DNA from: Corynebacterium sp. 13CS0277
GTDB lineage: Bacteria > Actinomycetota > Actinomycetes > Mycobacteriales > Mycobacteriaceae
NCBI RefSeq assembly: GCF_002994655.1
Contig: NZ_PPDL01000015.1
Coordinates: forward strand, 1 to 64,000
DNA: 64,000 nucleotides
Direction of reading: 5' to 3'
The notes under the pieces were generated by a model that was not told where the DNA came from, searched no databases, and saw nothing but the letters and a program-made list of their open reading frames with translations. Positions 35,731 through 44,828 of this stretch are shown piece by piece (the stretch's first letter is position 1; each line of letters opens with the position of its first letter). The position numbers and the translations under genes are program-made.

Positions 35731-37011
35731 TTAGGGCACGTCGCCTGTGGGGGCGCTCGCGAGAGGCGCCCGGACTGTGGGGCGGGTGAGGAACACCAGC
35801 CAGGTCGCCACCGCAATCGCTAAGTACTGGGCGGCACCCAACTGTGCGAGCAGCCCCCAGGTGTACTCGACGCCCTCGCCGCGGGGCAGCTTCGCATGGA
35901 TGGGGGCCACGATGGTGGCGACAGCCACCCACAGGCTCAACCAGGGGGCACGGCGGGCGCAGGTCACCGCCACGGCGAGCAGCCACACCCAGTGGTGCGC
36001 CCAGGACACGGGGCTCGCCACGAGCCCCAGCAGCGCCACGGCCGTCACGCACGCCAGCGCGTCCTCGCGCACCCGCCAGCCGGCGAGGAGACACAGCACC
36101 CCGGTCGCACCGACCAGTGCTGCCCAGGCGGCGAACTCCGCCGATCCGCCCAGCTGGGGGCGGACGACGAGGGCGCGGGCGGAGACGTTGAGCGCGTAGC
36201 CCGCATCCCCAATCCGGTTCGGGTCGGTCAAGATGTGGCGGAAATACTCCCACGACGTCGCCGGTCGCAGCACCGCCGCCAGCAGCGTGGCGCCCGCCCC
36301 GCCGGCCAGCATGCCGAGGATCCCGCGGGTATCGCGGCGCAGGAGGAAAAACAGCACAAAGATCGCAGGGGTGAGTTTGATGGCGGCCGCCACCCCGATG
36401 AGCACGCCCCGCGGCAGCCGAGACACCGCGCCCGCCAGCCAGCCGGGCAGGCCCACGCCCCGGGTGACATCCGCGAGCACCAAAGCCATGAGCACGAGGT
36501 TGATTTGCCCGTAGCCGAAGGTGTTGAGCACCGGGTCCGCCAGGAGGGCCGCGCACCACAGCCACGCCGTCGTGGCCGTCGATGCGGTGGGGGTCAGCAT
36601 CCGGGCGATGAGCCACAGCCACCCCAGGTTCGCCACCGTGAACGCCACCCCGGCGAAGAACTGGCTCAACAGCAGCAGCGGGGCGAAGCACAACGCCGCA
36701 AACGGGGGGTAGGTAAACGGCAGTGTCGTGCCGACGGTCGCGATGGAGGTGCCGTAGAGATCCCCGCCCGTGACGAACTCCCGCGCCCCACCCCAGTACA
36801 CGCCCGTGTCGATGACTTGGCGCACCGCCAGGTGCAGCCCACCGTGGGGGGAGAGGAGGAAGAAGCCCGCCATGAACGCCACCCCGAGGGCCAGCGGCCA
36901 CACAGGGCGGGAAAACGCGGCTGCGAGGTGTGCGGGCACGCCGTGCCGCGCGCCAGCTGCGGTGGGGTCCTGCGGGGCGGGCGGCGGGGACTGCGGTGTG
37001 GTCGTGGGCAC
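35731..37011 (-). CDS. mptC: GT87 polyprenyl-phosphomannose-dependent mannosyltransferase (MptC-like)
   Basis: Integral membrane GT-C glycosyltransferase of the DUF2029/GT87 family, 426 residues with about ten transmembrane segments. The first extracytoplasmic loop carries the acidic motif VIDTGVYWGGAREFVTGGDLYG, the expected catalytic region. By position (between aroG/RNase AS and pknL) it matches Rv2181, which adds alpha-1,2-linked mannose branches to lipomannan; the exact linkage is inferred. The GTG start follows TACACT at 7 nt. The final 51 nt to pknL contain no gene, and pknL is transcribed in the same direction upstream. Confidence 0.8.
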   Translation of the reverse strand: MPTTTPQSPPPAPQDPTAAGARHGVPAHLAAAFSRPVWPLALGVAFMAGFFLLSPHGGLHLAVRQVIDTGVYWGGAREFVTGGDLYGTSIATVGTTLPFTYPPFAALCFAPLLLLSQFFAGVAFTVANLGWLWLIARMLTPTASTATTAWLWCAALLADPVLNTFGYGQINLVLMALVLADVTRGVGLPGWLAGAVSRLPRGVLIGVAAAIKLTPAIFVLFFLLRRDTRGILGMLAGGAGATLLAAVLRPATSWEYFRHILTDPNRIGDAGYALNVSARALVVRPQLGGSAEFAAWAALVGATGVLCLLAGWRVREDALACVTAVALLGLVASPVSWAHHWVWLLAVAVTCARRAPWLSLWVAVATIVAPIHAKLPRGEGVEYTWGLLAQLGAAQYLAIAVATWLVFLTRPTVRAPLASAPTGDVP

Positions 37012-37018
37012 GGCTAGG

Positions 37019-37024
37019 AGTGTA
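37019..37024 (-). promoter_or_regulatory. -10 element of mptC (leaderless)
   Basis: TACACT on the minus strand ends 7 nt before GTG 37011. It is one of the best matches to the corynebacterial -10 consensus in the window. Confidence 0.5.
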
Positions 37025-37062
37025 GCCCGTGGCAGGTCGCGCCGGCGGGCGCGGCGGGCCGC

Positions 37063-39465
37063 TTAGCCGAGGGTTTTCAGGCTCACGCGCGCCCCAGGTT
37101 TCTGGGCGCTGCCGGCCTTCGGGTGGGTGCTCACCACCCGGGCGCCGCGGGAGGCGGTGGTGTCCACCTGGAAGCCCGCGGCCTTGAGGATCTTTGTGGC
37201 CTCCTCGACCTTCTTGCCGGTGACCTTCGGGACGGTGACCTTCGCCGGCAGCACCAGGTCGACCTCCGTGTAGGCGGGGTTGACGAGCTGGCCGGCCTCC
37301 GGGTAGCTGCGGAGGACCGTATTGGCCTTGGCGGGCTGGTCCTCGGTGACGATCTGGCCGACGGTGAGCCCTGCCTCCGCCAGGGCGGCCCGCGCCTCCT
37401 TTTCGCTCATCCCCGCAAGCTGAGGGACTTCCAGTGCGGTGGAGACCACGAGGTCCACCGTGGAGCCGCGCAGCAGCTCGTGCCCGGCCTCCGGGCGGGT
37501 GCCGGCCACCATGCCGCCGCGGGTGTGCTCATCGAACTCCTCGATGCGGGAGCCGACGCGCAGCCCGTTTTTCTCCAACAGCTCGGTGGCTTTCTCCACC
37601 GACAGATCATGGACCTGCGGGACCGCAACCGGGGCGGGCCCCTTCGACAGGTGCACCGTCACCGTCGAGCCGACGCCCACCTGGGTGCCCGCGGCAGGTT
37701 CCGCGGACACCACCTGCCCGTGGGGCACGGTGTCGCTGTACTCCTCGGTGCCGGTGAGCACGTTCAAGGTGCGCCCGCTGGCGTCGCGGTCGAAATCCTC
37801 CAAGGTGCGGGAGGCGGGAATCTCAGGGACGACTGGCTGCCCGAGGGACAACTCCAGCGTCACCGTTCGGCCTTTTGGGAGGCGCTCACCCGCCTTCGGG
37901 GTGCTGCCGATGACCTGGCCGGCGGGCACCTCGTCGCTGTAGGTGTGTTCTTCGGCGAGGGTGAAGCCGGCGCCGGTCACGGTGCTGCGCGCCTGTTCCG
38001 GCGGCATGCCGATGACGACGGGGATGTCGCCGTAGCGGCCGGAGCCGAACCACCACCCGCCGAGCGCGATGGCGGCAAGCATGGCGACGACGACGGCCGC
38101 CCATAGGGCGGTTTTCCACCCGGAGCGGTTGCGCACCACGGGCGCGTCGACGAGTTCCTCGAGTTCCTCCTCATCCCCGGTGGCGACCTCGCCGCCGGGG
38201 AACAGCGGCTGCTGTACGCCCGCATACTGCACGCCCGGGTGTGGGGCGGGGGGATAGTCGGTGGCCTGCGGGTACTGGGCGGTGGCCTGCGGGGTCGGCA
38301 GGGCTGCGGTCGCGCCCGCCATGCCCGGCAGCATCGGCTCGGCGTCGCCGCTGCCCGCGTCGTCGACCTGCGGCAGCACTGAGGTCTCCAGGGCGGCGGT
38401 CTGGCCGCCGCTGGGCAGCACTGTCGTGGCCTCCTCGTCGGCCGCGTCCCCACCGCGGCGCGGCGGGCGGCTGGGGGGAGTCGGCAGTGCGGTCGTGAGT
38501 ACTTCCGTGGGGGCGGCCGCGCTGGCCCCGGGGCCGGCAATGACCCCGGTGATGAGGTCGGTCTGCTCCGTCGGCACCGCGGACGCGCGGTGCGCGGCCG
38601 CATTGCGGGGCACGGGCACGACGAACGCCGGCAGCCCCAACTGATCTGCCGCGGCGTCGAGGGCGGCGAGGAACTCGTCCGCAGTAGGGTAGCGGTCCGC
38701 CGGGTCGGCGGCCGTCGCGGTGCGCACCAACTCGTCGAAGGCGGGCGGCACCCCCTCGATCATCGTCGACGGGGCCGGCACGTCCTGCCGGAGGCGGGCG
38801 TAGGCCACCTCCTTCGGGTCTGCGCCGGTAAAAGGGGTCACCCCGGTGAGGAGTTCGAAGAGGACGACACCGGCGGCGTACACGTCGGCCGCCTGGGTGA
38901 GTTTTTCCCCGCGGACTTGCTCCGGTGCGAGATACGCCGCGGTGCCCATGATGGTGTCCTCGGGCGCATCCGCCCGGTTGATGCCGCGCACCAACCCGAA
39001 ATCGGCGAGTTTGACCTGGTGGTCGCTGTTGATGAGCACATTGTCCGGCTTGATATCGCGGTGGATCATGCCGGCCCGGTGCGCCACCGATAAGCCGGTG
39101 AGCGCCTGCCGGAGTACCGCGGTGGCCGCGTGGGGCGGCATGGGGCCGCGCTCCGCGAGGAGTTCGCGGAGGGTGCCGCCGGTGATGAGCTCCATGACGA
39201 GGAACACGTCCGGCCCCGTCGAGGAGGTGTCGTAGACGTTGACGAGGCAGGGGTGGGACAGCTGCGCCATGCTGCGCGCCTCCCGGCGGAAGCGGGTGCG
39301 GAACAATTGGTCGTGGGCGTAGGCGTCGTCCAGCACCTTCGCCGCCACTGCCCGCCCCAACCGCAAGTCAATGCAGCGGTACACAGTCGACATGCCGCCG
39401 CGTGCGATCGGGTAATCGATGCGGTAGCGGCTGTCGAGAACATCGCCGGGTTTGAGGTGCGCCAT
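37063..39465 (-). CDS. pknL: Serine/threonine protein kinase PknL with five PASTA repeats
   Basis: 800 residues. Cytoplasmic kinase domain (about 10-270): glycine loop IARGGMSTVYR, catalytic lysine in AAKVLDD, HRDIKPDNVLIN, and ADFGLVRG followed by an activation loop with several Thr. A low-complexity Ala/Pro/Thr linker follows (about 280-450), then one transmembrane helix (about 452-475) and an extracellular tail of five PASTA repeats (about 480-545, 546-615, 616-680, 681-745, 746-800). PASTA domains sense muropeptides or lipid II in related kinases. M. tuberculosis PknL lacks PASTA repeats, so the corynebacterial form is distinctive. ATG 39465 is preferred to a start two codons earlier because CACACT lies 7 nt before it. 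Divergent from its probable substrate gene. Confidence 0.96.
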   Translation of the reverse strand: MAHLKPGDVLDSRYRIDYPIARGGMSTVYRCIDLRLGRAVAAKVLDDAYAHDQLFRTRFRREARSMAQLSHPCLVNVYDTSSTGPDVFLVMELITGGTLRELLAERGPMPPHAATAVLRQALTGLSVAHRAGMIHRDIKPDNVLINSDHQVKLADFGLVRGINRADAPEDTIMGTAAYLAPEQVRGEKLTQAADVYAAGVVLFELLTGVTPFTGADPKEVAYARLRQDVPAPSTMIEGVPPAFDELVRTATAADPADRYPTADEFLAALDAAADQLGLPAFVVPVPRNAAAHRASAVPTEQTDLITGVIAGPGASAAAPTEVLTTALPTPPSRPPRRGGDAADEEATTVLPSGGQTAALETSVLPQVDDAGSGDAEPMLPGMAGATAALPTPQATAQYPQATDYPPAPHPGVQYAGVQQPLFPGGEVATGDEEELEELVDAPVVRNRSGWKTALWAAVVVAMLAAIALGGWWFGSGRYGDIPVVIGMPPEQARSTVTGAGFTLAEEHTYSDEVPAGQVIGSTPKAGERLPKGRTVTLELSLGQPVVPEIPASRTLEDFDRDASGRTLNVLTGTEEYSDTVPHGQVVSAEPAAGTQVGVGSTVTVHLSKGPAPVAVPQVHDLSVEKATELLEKNGLRVGSRIEEFDEHTRGGMVAGTRPEAGHELLRGSTVDLVVSTALEVPQLAGMSEKEARAALAEAGLTVGQIVTEDQPAKANTVLRSYPEAGQLVNPAYTEVDLVLPAKVTVPKVTGKKVEEATKILKAAGFQVDTTASRGARVVSTHPKAGSAQKPGARVSLKTLG

Positions 39466-39472
39466 GGGCACT

Positions 39473-39580
39473 AGTGTGGCATGGCCTGCAGCGGCTGGCC
39501 ACCCACCACACCGCGACAGCGCACCAGCGGGCTCAAGCGGGTGGGCGTAATCGCGGCGGCAGGCGGTTTCCGGCTACGCT
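39473..39580. promoter_or_regulatory. Divergent promoters of pknL and the Rv2175c-like gene
   Basis: CACACT (39473-39478, minus) ends 7 nt before pknL ATG 39465; TACGCT (39575-39580, plus) ends 7 nt before GTG 39588. Both genes appear leaderless. Confidence 0.4.
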
Positions 39581-39587
39581 GTCAGGC

Positions 39588-40082
39588 GTGGCTGGAAAGA
39601 AAAACTCCCGTAAACCCTCCCCGCGCGGCCCCCGCCGCCGCCCGCAGCTGACCTTCGTGCCCCGTGGTGAGGGGCGCGACCTGCGTGGCAGCACCACCGA
39701 GGAGCAGGCGCCCGCGCCGGCACCCCGCCCCAGCGTGGCACTGCTGGGCGCGGATGAGCCGGTGCTCACGGTGCCGGACGCCGCCGAGAAGATGGGCGTG
39801 GTCGTCACCAAGGTGCAGAACCTGCTCAAGCAGCACGAGATCATCGCCCTCGACCGTGAGGGTGTGGCCGTGTTGCCGGAGAAGTACTTCACCGCCGAGG
39901 GGCACATCAACAAGTTCGTCCCGGGCGTGACGAAGCTCCTCGCCGACGGCTCCTACAGCGACGAGGAGATCATCGAGTTCCTCTTCACCGAGGACGATTC
40001 CCTCCCCGGGCGCCCCATTGATGCCCTGCATGGGCACCTCGCCCGCGAGGTCATGCGCCGCGCCCAGGGCATGGCGATCTAA
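39588..40082 (+). CDS. Rv2175c-family DNA-binding protein
   Basis: 164 residues. A basic, disordered N-terminus of about 55 residues (Lys/Arg/Pro-rich) precedes a winged-helix-like domain: VLTVPDAAEKMGVVVTKVQNLLKQHEIIALDREGVAVLPEKYF resembles an excisionase/MerR-type recognition region. A C-terminal domain (GSYSDEEIIEFLFTEDDSLPGRPIDAL) completes the family. In M. tuberculosis, Rv2175c binds DNA and is phosphorylated by PknL; the divergent arrangement with pknL here is the same. GTG 39588 is chosen since TACGCT sits 7 nt before it and longer frames run into pknL's promoter. Confidence 0.88.
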   Translation: MAGKKNSRKPSPRGPRRRPQLTFVPRGEGRDLRGSTTEEQAPAPAPRPSVALLGADEPVLTVPDAAEKMGVVVTKVQNLLKQHEIIALDREGVAVLPEKYFTAEGHINKFVPGVTKLLADGSYSDEEIIEFLFTEDDSLPGRPIDALHGHLAREVMRRAQGMAI

Positions 40083-40109
40083 CACCCCGCACCCGCCCAC
40101 CTGACGACG

Positions 40110-40178
40110 ACACCCCGGTGGGGTGCAGAGACGTGTAAGCGTTGCTTGGACTCCCTGCACCCCCACCGGGGTGTTTTG
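40110..40178. terminator. Bidirectional terminator between Rv2175c-like gene and mptA
   Basis: Nineteen-nt left arm (40110-40128) pairs with 40155-40174, with one bulged C, around a 26-nt loop. Followed by TTTT on the plus strand. Confidence 0.8.
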
Positions 40179-40188
40179 TGCGTGTCGG

Positions 40189-41826
40189 CTAGCGGTCCTG
40201 CCGCGCCCACAGGGGACGACCCACAAGCCAGCGGGCCGTCGCCCAGGCGATGAGCAGCAGCGGCCAAATCCAGATCGTGTCGTAGAGCTTGTGGTTGCCG
40301 GAGGCGGTAAAGGACATGCCGACGGTGATGCTGCCGACGATGACGACGCTTGTCACCCAGCGCGGCGGGCGGATGGTGCCGACGAGTGCCAGGGGGCTGA
40401 TGTAGTACCAGGGCAGGGTCACCGCGTTGAACACACACGCCACGCAGAAGGCGGCGACCATGCCGCCGATGGCCTGGCGGCGGCTGCGGTGGAACCACAG
40501 CCAGCTGGCGACGAGCCCGGCGAGCATGGCGACGGTGGCGACCGCGCGGGTGACGGCCAGGGTGTCGTTGTAGGAGAAGTCCTCGGAGAACTGCCGACCG
40601 ACGCTGACGATGAGCCCGGCGAGGAAGGAGGGGAAGGCCAGGGGGTTGATGACTTTGCCGTTGCCGCTGATTTCGCTCACCCAGCCCCAGGTGGACCCCA
40701 CCGCGGCGGTAAGCACGGCGAGCACCGCCACCAGCCAAGCGCCGAGGCCCGCGCCGCAGAGCACGGCCGCCAGGAGACGGCTGGTGAAGGTGGGGTCCGG
40801 GGGCGTGGTGGGGGAGCCCACCACGGTGCGGCTGCGGCGGCGCCCCCACCAGCCGAGCAGCTGGCCGGCGGCCATCCACGCCACAAACGGCAGGATGAGG
40901 ATGGCGGTGGCTTTCACCGCGATCGCGGCCGCGAGCACGGCCGTCGCGCTGAGCATCCGGCCCCGCACCGCGAGTGCGACCGCGACCCCGGACAGGCCCA
41001 CCATGAGCGCCTCGTTGTGCATGCCACCAATGAGGTGGGTGAGGGTGACGGGGTTGGCGACACCCAGCCACAGTGCGAGCGCCGGGTTCCCACCCAGCCG
41101 GGTCGCGATGCGGCTGGTGGTCAGCGCGATGAGCACGAAGCCCAGCACCGACAGGGCCTTGTAGCACACCACCCCGAGGGTGACGTTGTCGCCGGTGATG
41201 CTGGTGATGACCTGCCCGATCCACAGGTGCAGCGGCCCGTAGGGCGTGGTGGTGGTGCGCCAGTCGTGGGAGACCTCCGCCAAGTACACGCCCGGGTCGA
41301 CGATCGCGCCCTGGGTGTAGGCGTCGAAGCCGTCGCGGGTGAGCGCGCCCTGCATGAGGTAGGAGTACACGTCCCGGGAGAGCACCGGGGCGGCGAAGAC
41401 CAGGGGGACCGTCCACCACACGAGGCAGCGGCGCACGACCGCCGCCGCGGGCGCGAAGGGGCGCTGCTGTTCCCCGGAGGCGGTGAACACGGCCGCCCGC
41501 CCGAGGCACACCCAGGCCACCACCAGTGCTGTCAGCCCCGTCCAGAAGCAGGCGTTGAGCAGCACGGCGGCGTGCCCAAAGGTGAGATTGCCCAGGCCCA
41601 GGTGGCGGAGCATCCCACCGGAGTAGCGCACAGCACCCGCGCCGAAAGAACCGGCTGCGATCAGTGCGGTGCCTGCCGTGCCCAGCAGGCGGGCGGTGTC
41701 GGCGAGAGGGTGGCGGCGCAGGGCGCGCAGCAGCCACACCACAGGGCCATCCTGGCGCAGGGAGGTGGGAGATGTGGGCGTGGTCGGGGAGTGGGAAGCA
41801 GGGGCAGTCATGGCAGCAGCACGCAC
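40189..41826 (-). CDS. mptA: Alpha-1,6-mannopyranosyltransferase MptA-type (GT-C)
   Basis: Polytopic membrane enzyme, 545 residues with about 13 transmembrane segments, elongating the alpha-1,6-mannan backbone of lipomannan from polyprenyl-phosphomannose. GT-C features: an acidic first-loop motif RDVYSYLMQGALTRDGFDAYTQG and YGPLHLWIGQVI, both conserved in MptA/MptB. Order idsA-mptA matches Rv2173-Rv2174. The start is either GTG 41826, 9 nt after the idsA stop, or ATG 41811; neither has a good ribosome-binding site, so translational coupling to idsA is likely. Confidence 0.88.
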   Translation of the reverse strand: MRAAAMTAPASHSPTTPTSPTSLRQDGPVVWLLRALRRHPLADTARLLGTAGTALIAAGSFGAGAVRYSGGMLRHLGLGNLTFGHAAVLLNACFWTGLTALVVAWVCLGRAAVFTASGEQQRPFAPAAAVVRRCLVWWTVPLVFAAPVLSRDVYSYLMQGALTRDGFDAYTQGAIVDPGVYLAEVSHDWRTTTTPYGPLHLWIGQVITSITGDNVTLGVVCYKALSVLGFVLIALTTSRIATRLGGNPALALWLGVANPVTLTHLIGGMHNEALMVGLSGVAVALAVRGRMLSATAVLAAAIAVKATAILILPFVAWMAAGQLLGWWGRRRSRTVVGSPTTPPDPTFTSRLLAAVLCGAGLGAWLVAVLAVLTAAVGSTWGWVSEISGNGKVINPLAFPSFLAGLIVSVGRQFSEDFSYNDTLAVTRAVATVAMLAGLVASWLWFHRSRRQAIGGMVAAFCVACVFNAVTLPWYYISPLALVGTIRPPRWVTSVVIVGSITVGMSFTASGNHKLYDTIWIWPLLLIAWATARWLVGRPLWARQDR

Positions 41827-41835
41827 CTGCGTGTG

Positions 41836-42927
41836 TTAGGCGCGGCGGGCCGTGGCCCGCACCGCGAGGTCGTGCAAGAGATCGCCGACACTGTGGTGCA
41901 GTTCGACGGCGTCGACGGCGGCGAGCCCTTCGGCGGTGAGCTGCTGGATCTGCTGCTCGACGGCGTCGACCGCGCCCAAGGAGGAGATGAGCTCGGCCAG
42001 GCGGGCGATGTCCTCCTCGGAGGTGACCTGCCCGATACCGGCCCGCAGGGCGGCCGCCTGCTCCGGGGCGCGCTCCTGCGCGGCGTGAAGCGCCGTGGCG
42101 TAGAGGACGGTGCGCTTGCCCTCCCGCAGATCATCGCCGGCGGGCTTGCCGGTGACCGCCGGGTCGCCGTACACGCCCAGCACGTCGTCGCGCAGCTGGA
42201 ACGCCACCCCCACCTTCTGCCCATAGCTGCGGTAGGCGTCGACGATGCCCTGCGGGGCGTCGGCGATCGCCGCGCCCAAGTGCAGGGGGCGTTCGATGGT
42301 GTAGGCGGCGGTCTTCAGCCGGTTAATCTTCCACGCGTCCTCCACCGACTCGGAGCCCGCGGCGTGGGCGGAGATGTCGAGAATCTGCCCGCCGATGACC
42401 TCGGTGCGCATCCGCTGCCACGGCAGCCGCGCCCGCTGCAGGGCGGCAGCATCCAGGCCTGAGGTCATGAGCATGTCATCCGCCCACGCCAACGCCAGGT
42501 CGCCCAGCAGGATGGCGACGGCCGCCCCGAAAGGCTCCGCCGCGCCGGAGTGCCCAAGGCTGCGGTGCCGGGCCTCCACGGCGCGGTGCACGGTGGGGCG
42601 CCCGCGGCGGGTATCGGAGGCATCAATGATGTCGTCGTGGATGAGCGCGCACGCCTGGATGAGCTCCAGGGAGGACACTGCCGTGAGGACCGCCTCCGGG
42701 TCGATATCCGCGTCCAGGCCACCGGCGCCGACGAAGCCCGCCCAGGCGTACACCGGGCGGATGCGCTTGCCGCCGCTGAGGCAGAACTCCTTGAGCAGCT
42801 GCCCCGCGTAGGAAATCGACGGGTCGATGTCGTCGACGATGGCGCACTGCTCGTCGAGGAACGCCCCCAGGCGGGCGGTGACGGTGGCGGCGATGTCAGG
42901 AGGCGTGAGATCGTAGGCGGTGCTCAT
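41836..42927 (-). CDS. idsA: Polyprenyl (geranylgeranyl) diphosphate synthase
   Basis: Condenses isopentenyl diphosphate with allylic diphosphates to make prenyl precursors (menaquinone side chains, carotenoids, polyprenyl carriers). 363 residues. First aspartate-rich motif HDDIIDASDTRRG and second motif QLRDDVLGVYGD; GGKRIRP near the N-terminus binds isopentenyl diphosphate. Chain length cannot be read reliably from sequence. Lies upstream of mptA in the same transcription unit, which suggests a link between prenyl supply and the polyprenyl-phosphate sugar donors. Matches C. glutamicum idsA (cg2384 region). Confidence 0.93.
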   Translation of the reverse strand: MSTAYDLTPPDIAATVTARLGAFLDEQCAIVDDIDPSISYAGQLLKEFCLSGGKRIRPVYAWAGFVGAGGLDADIDPEAVLTAVSSLELIQACALIHDDIIDASDTRRGRPTVHRAVEARHRSLGHSGAAEPFGAAVAILLGDLALAWADDMLMTSGLDAAALQRARLPWQRMRTEVIGGQILDISAHAAGSESVEDAWKINRLKTAAYTIERPLHLGAAIADAPQGIVDAYRSYGQKVGVAFQLRDDVLGVYGDPAVTGKPAGDDLREGKRTVLYATALHAAQERAPEQAAALRAGIGQVTSEEDIARLAELISSLGAVDAVEQQIQQLTAEGLAAVDAVELHHSVGDLLHDLAVRATARRA

Positions 42928-43099
42928 AGTGTCTTATTCTCGCACGCCCGCGCACGCGGCTTCCTCCCCAGCGTCCCAGGCACGCCTGCGGATGCTTCTT
43001 ACCCCCGGACAGGGGGAGTGGGCGCGCCGGGTGTCAAGGCGCGCGTAGCCGGTGCGGGGGTGGGGTGTGGGGTGCGTTGTGCCAGCGTGCGGGCACTGC

Positions 43100-43144
43100 G
43101 TTCCACGGCACGGAACGGGGTGTGAACAAAGCTGTCCACTTTGT
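43100..43144. promoter_or_regulatory. Two inverted repeats upstream of metF
   Basis: GTTCC-N7-GGAAC (43100-43116) and ACAAAG-N7-CTTTGT (43126-43144), both with 7-nt spacers, 40-80 bp before the metF -10. Operator-like; not the McbR motif. Confidence 0.3.
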
Positions 43145-43180
43145 GCGCGCGTTTGCTGTACAAACATGCGGGCTGGCTTC

Positions 43181-43186
43181 TACCAT
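43181..43186 (+). promoter_or_regulatory. -10 element of metF (leaderless)
   Basis: TACCAT ends 8 nt before ATG 43195; no ribosome-binding site. Confidence 0.4.
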
Positions 43187-43194
43187 GTCCAAGC

Positions 43195-44226
43195 ATGGCG
43201 ACCGCGCACCCCACCCCAGAGCACTCCCACGATCCCGCCGCGAACCCGGCCCCGGCCGCGCCCGTGGAGAACTTTCAGCTCAGCATCACTGACACGCTCC
43301 GCCGCACCCCGGCGGGCCGGGTGCCGTTTTCTGTGGAATTCATGCCGCCCCGCGACGATGCGGCCGAACAACGGCTCACCCGCGCGGCGTCGACCTTCCA
43401 CGACCTCGGCGCCAGCTTCGTCTCCGTGACGTACGGGGCCGGCGGCTCCACCCGCGCCCGCACCCAACGCGTTGCCGAACAGCTCGCCAAGCGGCCACTG
43501 ACCACCCTGGTGCACCTCACCCTCGTGGAACACACGACCGCCGACCTCAAAGAGATCCTGCGCGGCTACGCCCGGGCCGGGCTGTCCAATTTGCTCGCGC
43601 TGCGCGGCGACCCGCCCGGGGATCCCCTCGGCGACTGGACGCCCGTGCCCGGCGGACTGCGCTACGCCAGCGAACTCATCGACATGGTGCGCAGCATGGA
43701 GGAATGCGCCCACTTCGACATCGGCATAGCCTCCTTCCCCGAAGGGCACTACCGGGCCGCCAGCCTCGACGAGGATACGAAGTACACCGTCGCCAAGCTG
43801 CGCGCCGGCGCGAACTACTCCATCACCCAGATGTTCTTCGACGTCGACTACTACCTCCGGCTGCGCGACCGCATCGCCGCCGCCGACCCCGAACAGGGCG
43901 AAAAACCCATCATCCCCGGGCTCATGCCGATCACCTCCCTGCGCAGCGTGCGCCGGCAGGTGGAACTCTCCGGCGCCTACCTGCCGCCCGCGCTGGAAGA
44001 CGCGCTCGTGCGCGCCGCCGCCGGCGACGAGGAAGCCCACCGGGACGACATCCGAAAAATCGGCATCGAATACTCCACCCACATGGCCGAACGCCTCATC
44101 AGCGAAGGGGTTCCGGACCTGCACTTCATGACGCTCAACTTCGCCCGCGCCACCCAGGAAGTCCTCCACAACCTCGGCATGGCCCCCGCCTGGGACGCCT
44201 CCCAGGGCCACGACGTCCTTCGCTAA
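43195..44226 (+). CDS. metF: 5,10-methylenetetrahydrofolate reductase
   Basis: Flavoprotein that makes 5-methyltetrahydrofolate for methionine synthesis. 343 residues, single TIM-barrel catalytic domain after a 45-residue Ala/Pro-rich N-terminus. Conserved blocks: VPFSVEFMPPRD with the catalytic Glu, SVTYGAGGSTRART, VHLTLVEHT, LLALRGDPPGDP, and a late YSITQMFFDVDYYL segment lining the folate site. Position matches Rv2172c. An upstream in-frame ATG adds an unconserved stretch overlapping the promoter. Convergent with the GNAT gene, whose stop lies 17 nt away. Confidence 0.95.
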   Translation: MATAHPTPEHSHDPAANPAPAAPVENFQLSITDTLRRTPAGRVPFSVEFMPPRDDAAEQRLTRAASTFHDLGASFVSVTYGAGGSTRARTQRVAEQLAKRPLTTLVHLTLVEHTTADLKEILRGYARAGLSNLLALRGDPPGDPLGDWTPVPGGLRYASELIDMVRSMEECAHFDIGIASFPEGHYRAASLDEDTKYTVAKLRAGANYSITQMFFDVDYYLRLRDRIAAADPEQGEKPIIPGLMPITSLRSVRRQVELSGAYLPPALEDALVRAAAGDEEAHRDDIRKIGIEYSTHMAERLISEGVPDLHFMTLNFARATQEVLHNLGMAPAWDASQGHDVLR

Positions 44227-44243
44227 GCGCCCCCCGCGCGGGC

Positions 44244-44828
44244 TTAGGCGGTCCGCCGCGCGCCGGGCAGCGGTAGCGGTGCCCCGAGGATGGCGAACAG
44301 GCGGGCATCGCCGGGGAAGGTGATATCGCGGAGGATGTCACCGAAGCCTAAGCGCCGGTAGAGGCCAAAGGCGTTGTTCGCCTCTTGGGCGACCTCCGGG
44401 GTGCTTAACAACATCCGCTGCGCGCCCGCCTCCGCGGCGGCGATCGCGAGCTCCTCCACCAGCAGGCGGCCCAAGCCCGCGCCCTGGTGCGTCGGGTCGA
44501 CGTGGACTTCCGTGAGCTCAAAGTAATTTCGCAAGACATCCGTCGGGGTGCCCGCCGCCAACAGTCCGTAGCGGACGTTGGCGTACCACCAATCCAGGTG
44601 GGTGCCCAGCGAACCGTAGGCCACGCCCACCGGGCGCTGCCCGTCCTCCGTCTCGGTCAGCGCCACCACGGCGGCGAAGCCGGGCTCCATGATCGCCCGC
44701 CGCCACGCGGTCACCCGCCCGGCAAACATCTCCCGGGGGTAGTCCATCGCACGCAGGTAAATGCCCACCAGGTGGGGTGCGAGCAGAGAAAACTCGGTGG
44801 GGCTGAGGCGGGCAACGGAATAACTCAC
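44244..44828 (-). CDS. GNAT family N-acetyltransferase
   Basis: 194 residues with a GNAT fold. The acetyl-CoA-binding motif A is LTEVHVDPTHQGAGLGRLLVEELAIAAAEAG (the Q-x-x-G-x-G pyrophosphate loop), followed by ALYRRLGF-type motif B (NNAFGLYRRLGFGDI). The N-terminal half carries acceptor-binding elements not shared with well-known subfamilies, so the substrate is unknown. Position corresponds to Rv2170, a lysine acetyltransferase reported in M. tuberculosis; identity of function is not shown here. GTG start; CACGAT 6 nt upstream may be the -10, again leaderless. Confidence 0.85.
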   Translation of the reverse strand: MSYSVARLSPTEFSLLAPHLVGIYLRAMDYPREMFAGRVTAWRRAIMEPGFAAVVALTETEDGQRPVGVAYGSLGTHLDWWYANVRYGLLAAGTPTDVLRNYFELTEVHVDPTHQGAGLGRLLVEELAIAAAEAGAQRMLLSTPEVAQEANNAFGLYRRLGFGDILRDITFPGDARLFAILGAPLPLPGARRTA

